DNA from: Leclercia sp. LSNIH1
GTDB taxonomy: Bacteria > Pseudomonadota > Gammaproteobacteria > Enterobacterales > Enterobacteriaceae
NCBI RefSeq assembly: GCF_002902985.1
Contig: NZ_CP026167.1
Coordinates: 2,604,001-2,668,000 of the forward strand
DNA: 64,000 bases
Direction: 5' to 3'
This document shows, piece by piece, positions 63,975 through 64,000 of the stretch. The notes under the pieces are model-generated. The model saw nothing but the letters and a program-made list of their open reading frames with translations, ran no database searches and was not told the origin of the DNA. Position numbers and translations under genes: made by a program. Each line of letters starts with the position of its first letter. Position 1 is the stretch's first letter.

Positions 63975-64000
63975 TTAACCTTTCAGTTTAGCAGCCAGGC
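63975..64000 (-). CDS. wrbA: WrbA C-terminal end (cut by window edge)
   Basis: The last bases read LAAKLKG and a TAA stop on the minus strand, 20 bp before yccJ, as expected for the 3' end of the NAD(P)H:quinone oxidoreductase gene wrbA in its conserved position. Too short to prove alone; synteny gives the name. Confidence 0.7.

Overview
The window is enterobacterial chromosome. Its left end (ompA, sulA, sxy, yccS, yccF, helD, mgsA, yccT, yccU, hspQ, rlmI, acyP, tusE, yccA, serT) and right end (agp, yccJ, wrbA) follow the order known from Escherichia coli. Protein divergence, a resident class C beta-lactamase, REP-type hairpins and the accessory gene set suggest an Enterobacter/Lelliottia/Leclercia-like member of Enterobacteriaceae. 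Species cannot be fixed from sequence reading alone.

Bases 1-13300 are backbone housekeeping: outer membrane porin, SOS division inhibitor under a LexA box, competence regulator, DNA helicase IV, methylglyoxal synthase, rRNA methyltransferase, tRNA thiolation relay and the FtsH-linked YccA. One insertion, a YbcL-like periplasmic protein plus an AraC-type regulator, sits between rlmI and acyP. An orphan oligopeptide-binding protein lies just before tRNA-Ser.

From 15.4 to 62.2 kb the conserved order is replaced by accessory cassettes. A BCCT osmolyte transporter, a two-gene PQQ dehydrogenase and an alpha/beta hydrolase lie between two copies of the tRNA-Ser(UGA) unit. Next come a LacI-regulated sugar-acid type catabolic operon with a 28-bp palindromic operator, a YqjM-type ene-reductase, a LysR gene remnant, a chaperone-usher fimbrial operon, ampC without ampR, an M24-fold protein lacking metal ligands with a DUF1272 partner, a MocA-like nucleotidyltransferase, an SDR and a DMT transporter. 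A periplasmic molybdopterin-fold protein is paired with a GGDEF-EAL enzyme. A stress-type membrane and lipoprotein cluster includes a 24-residue membrane peptide. An intact IS5 follows.

The most striking segment is 46.2-51.9 kb on the minus strand. It encodes a glycyl radical enzyme and activase of the choline TMA-lyase (CutC/CutD) type, two SMR exporters (one broken by a stop codon), a PhzF-like protein, a YheO-like regulator and a 41-residue membrane protein. No microcompartment shell, aldehyde or alcohol dehydrogenase genes are present, and the lyase lacks the N-terminal extension of the microcompartment enzymes. IS5 has inserted exactly at the stop codon of the last small gene.

The right part (52-62 kb) holds small regulator-enzyme modules: AraC; a type-2 LeuA; LysR with a CMD/tautomerase/DUF4865 operon; CGNR regulator with a hydrolase/VOC operon and visible operators; a TetR regulator with twin promoter-operators, one apparently leaderless; and an HxlR regulator. 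Backbone resumes at agp.
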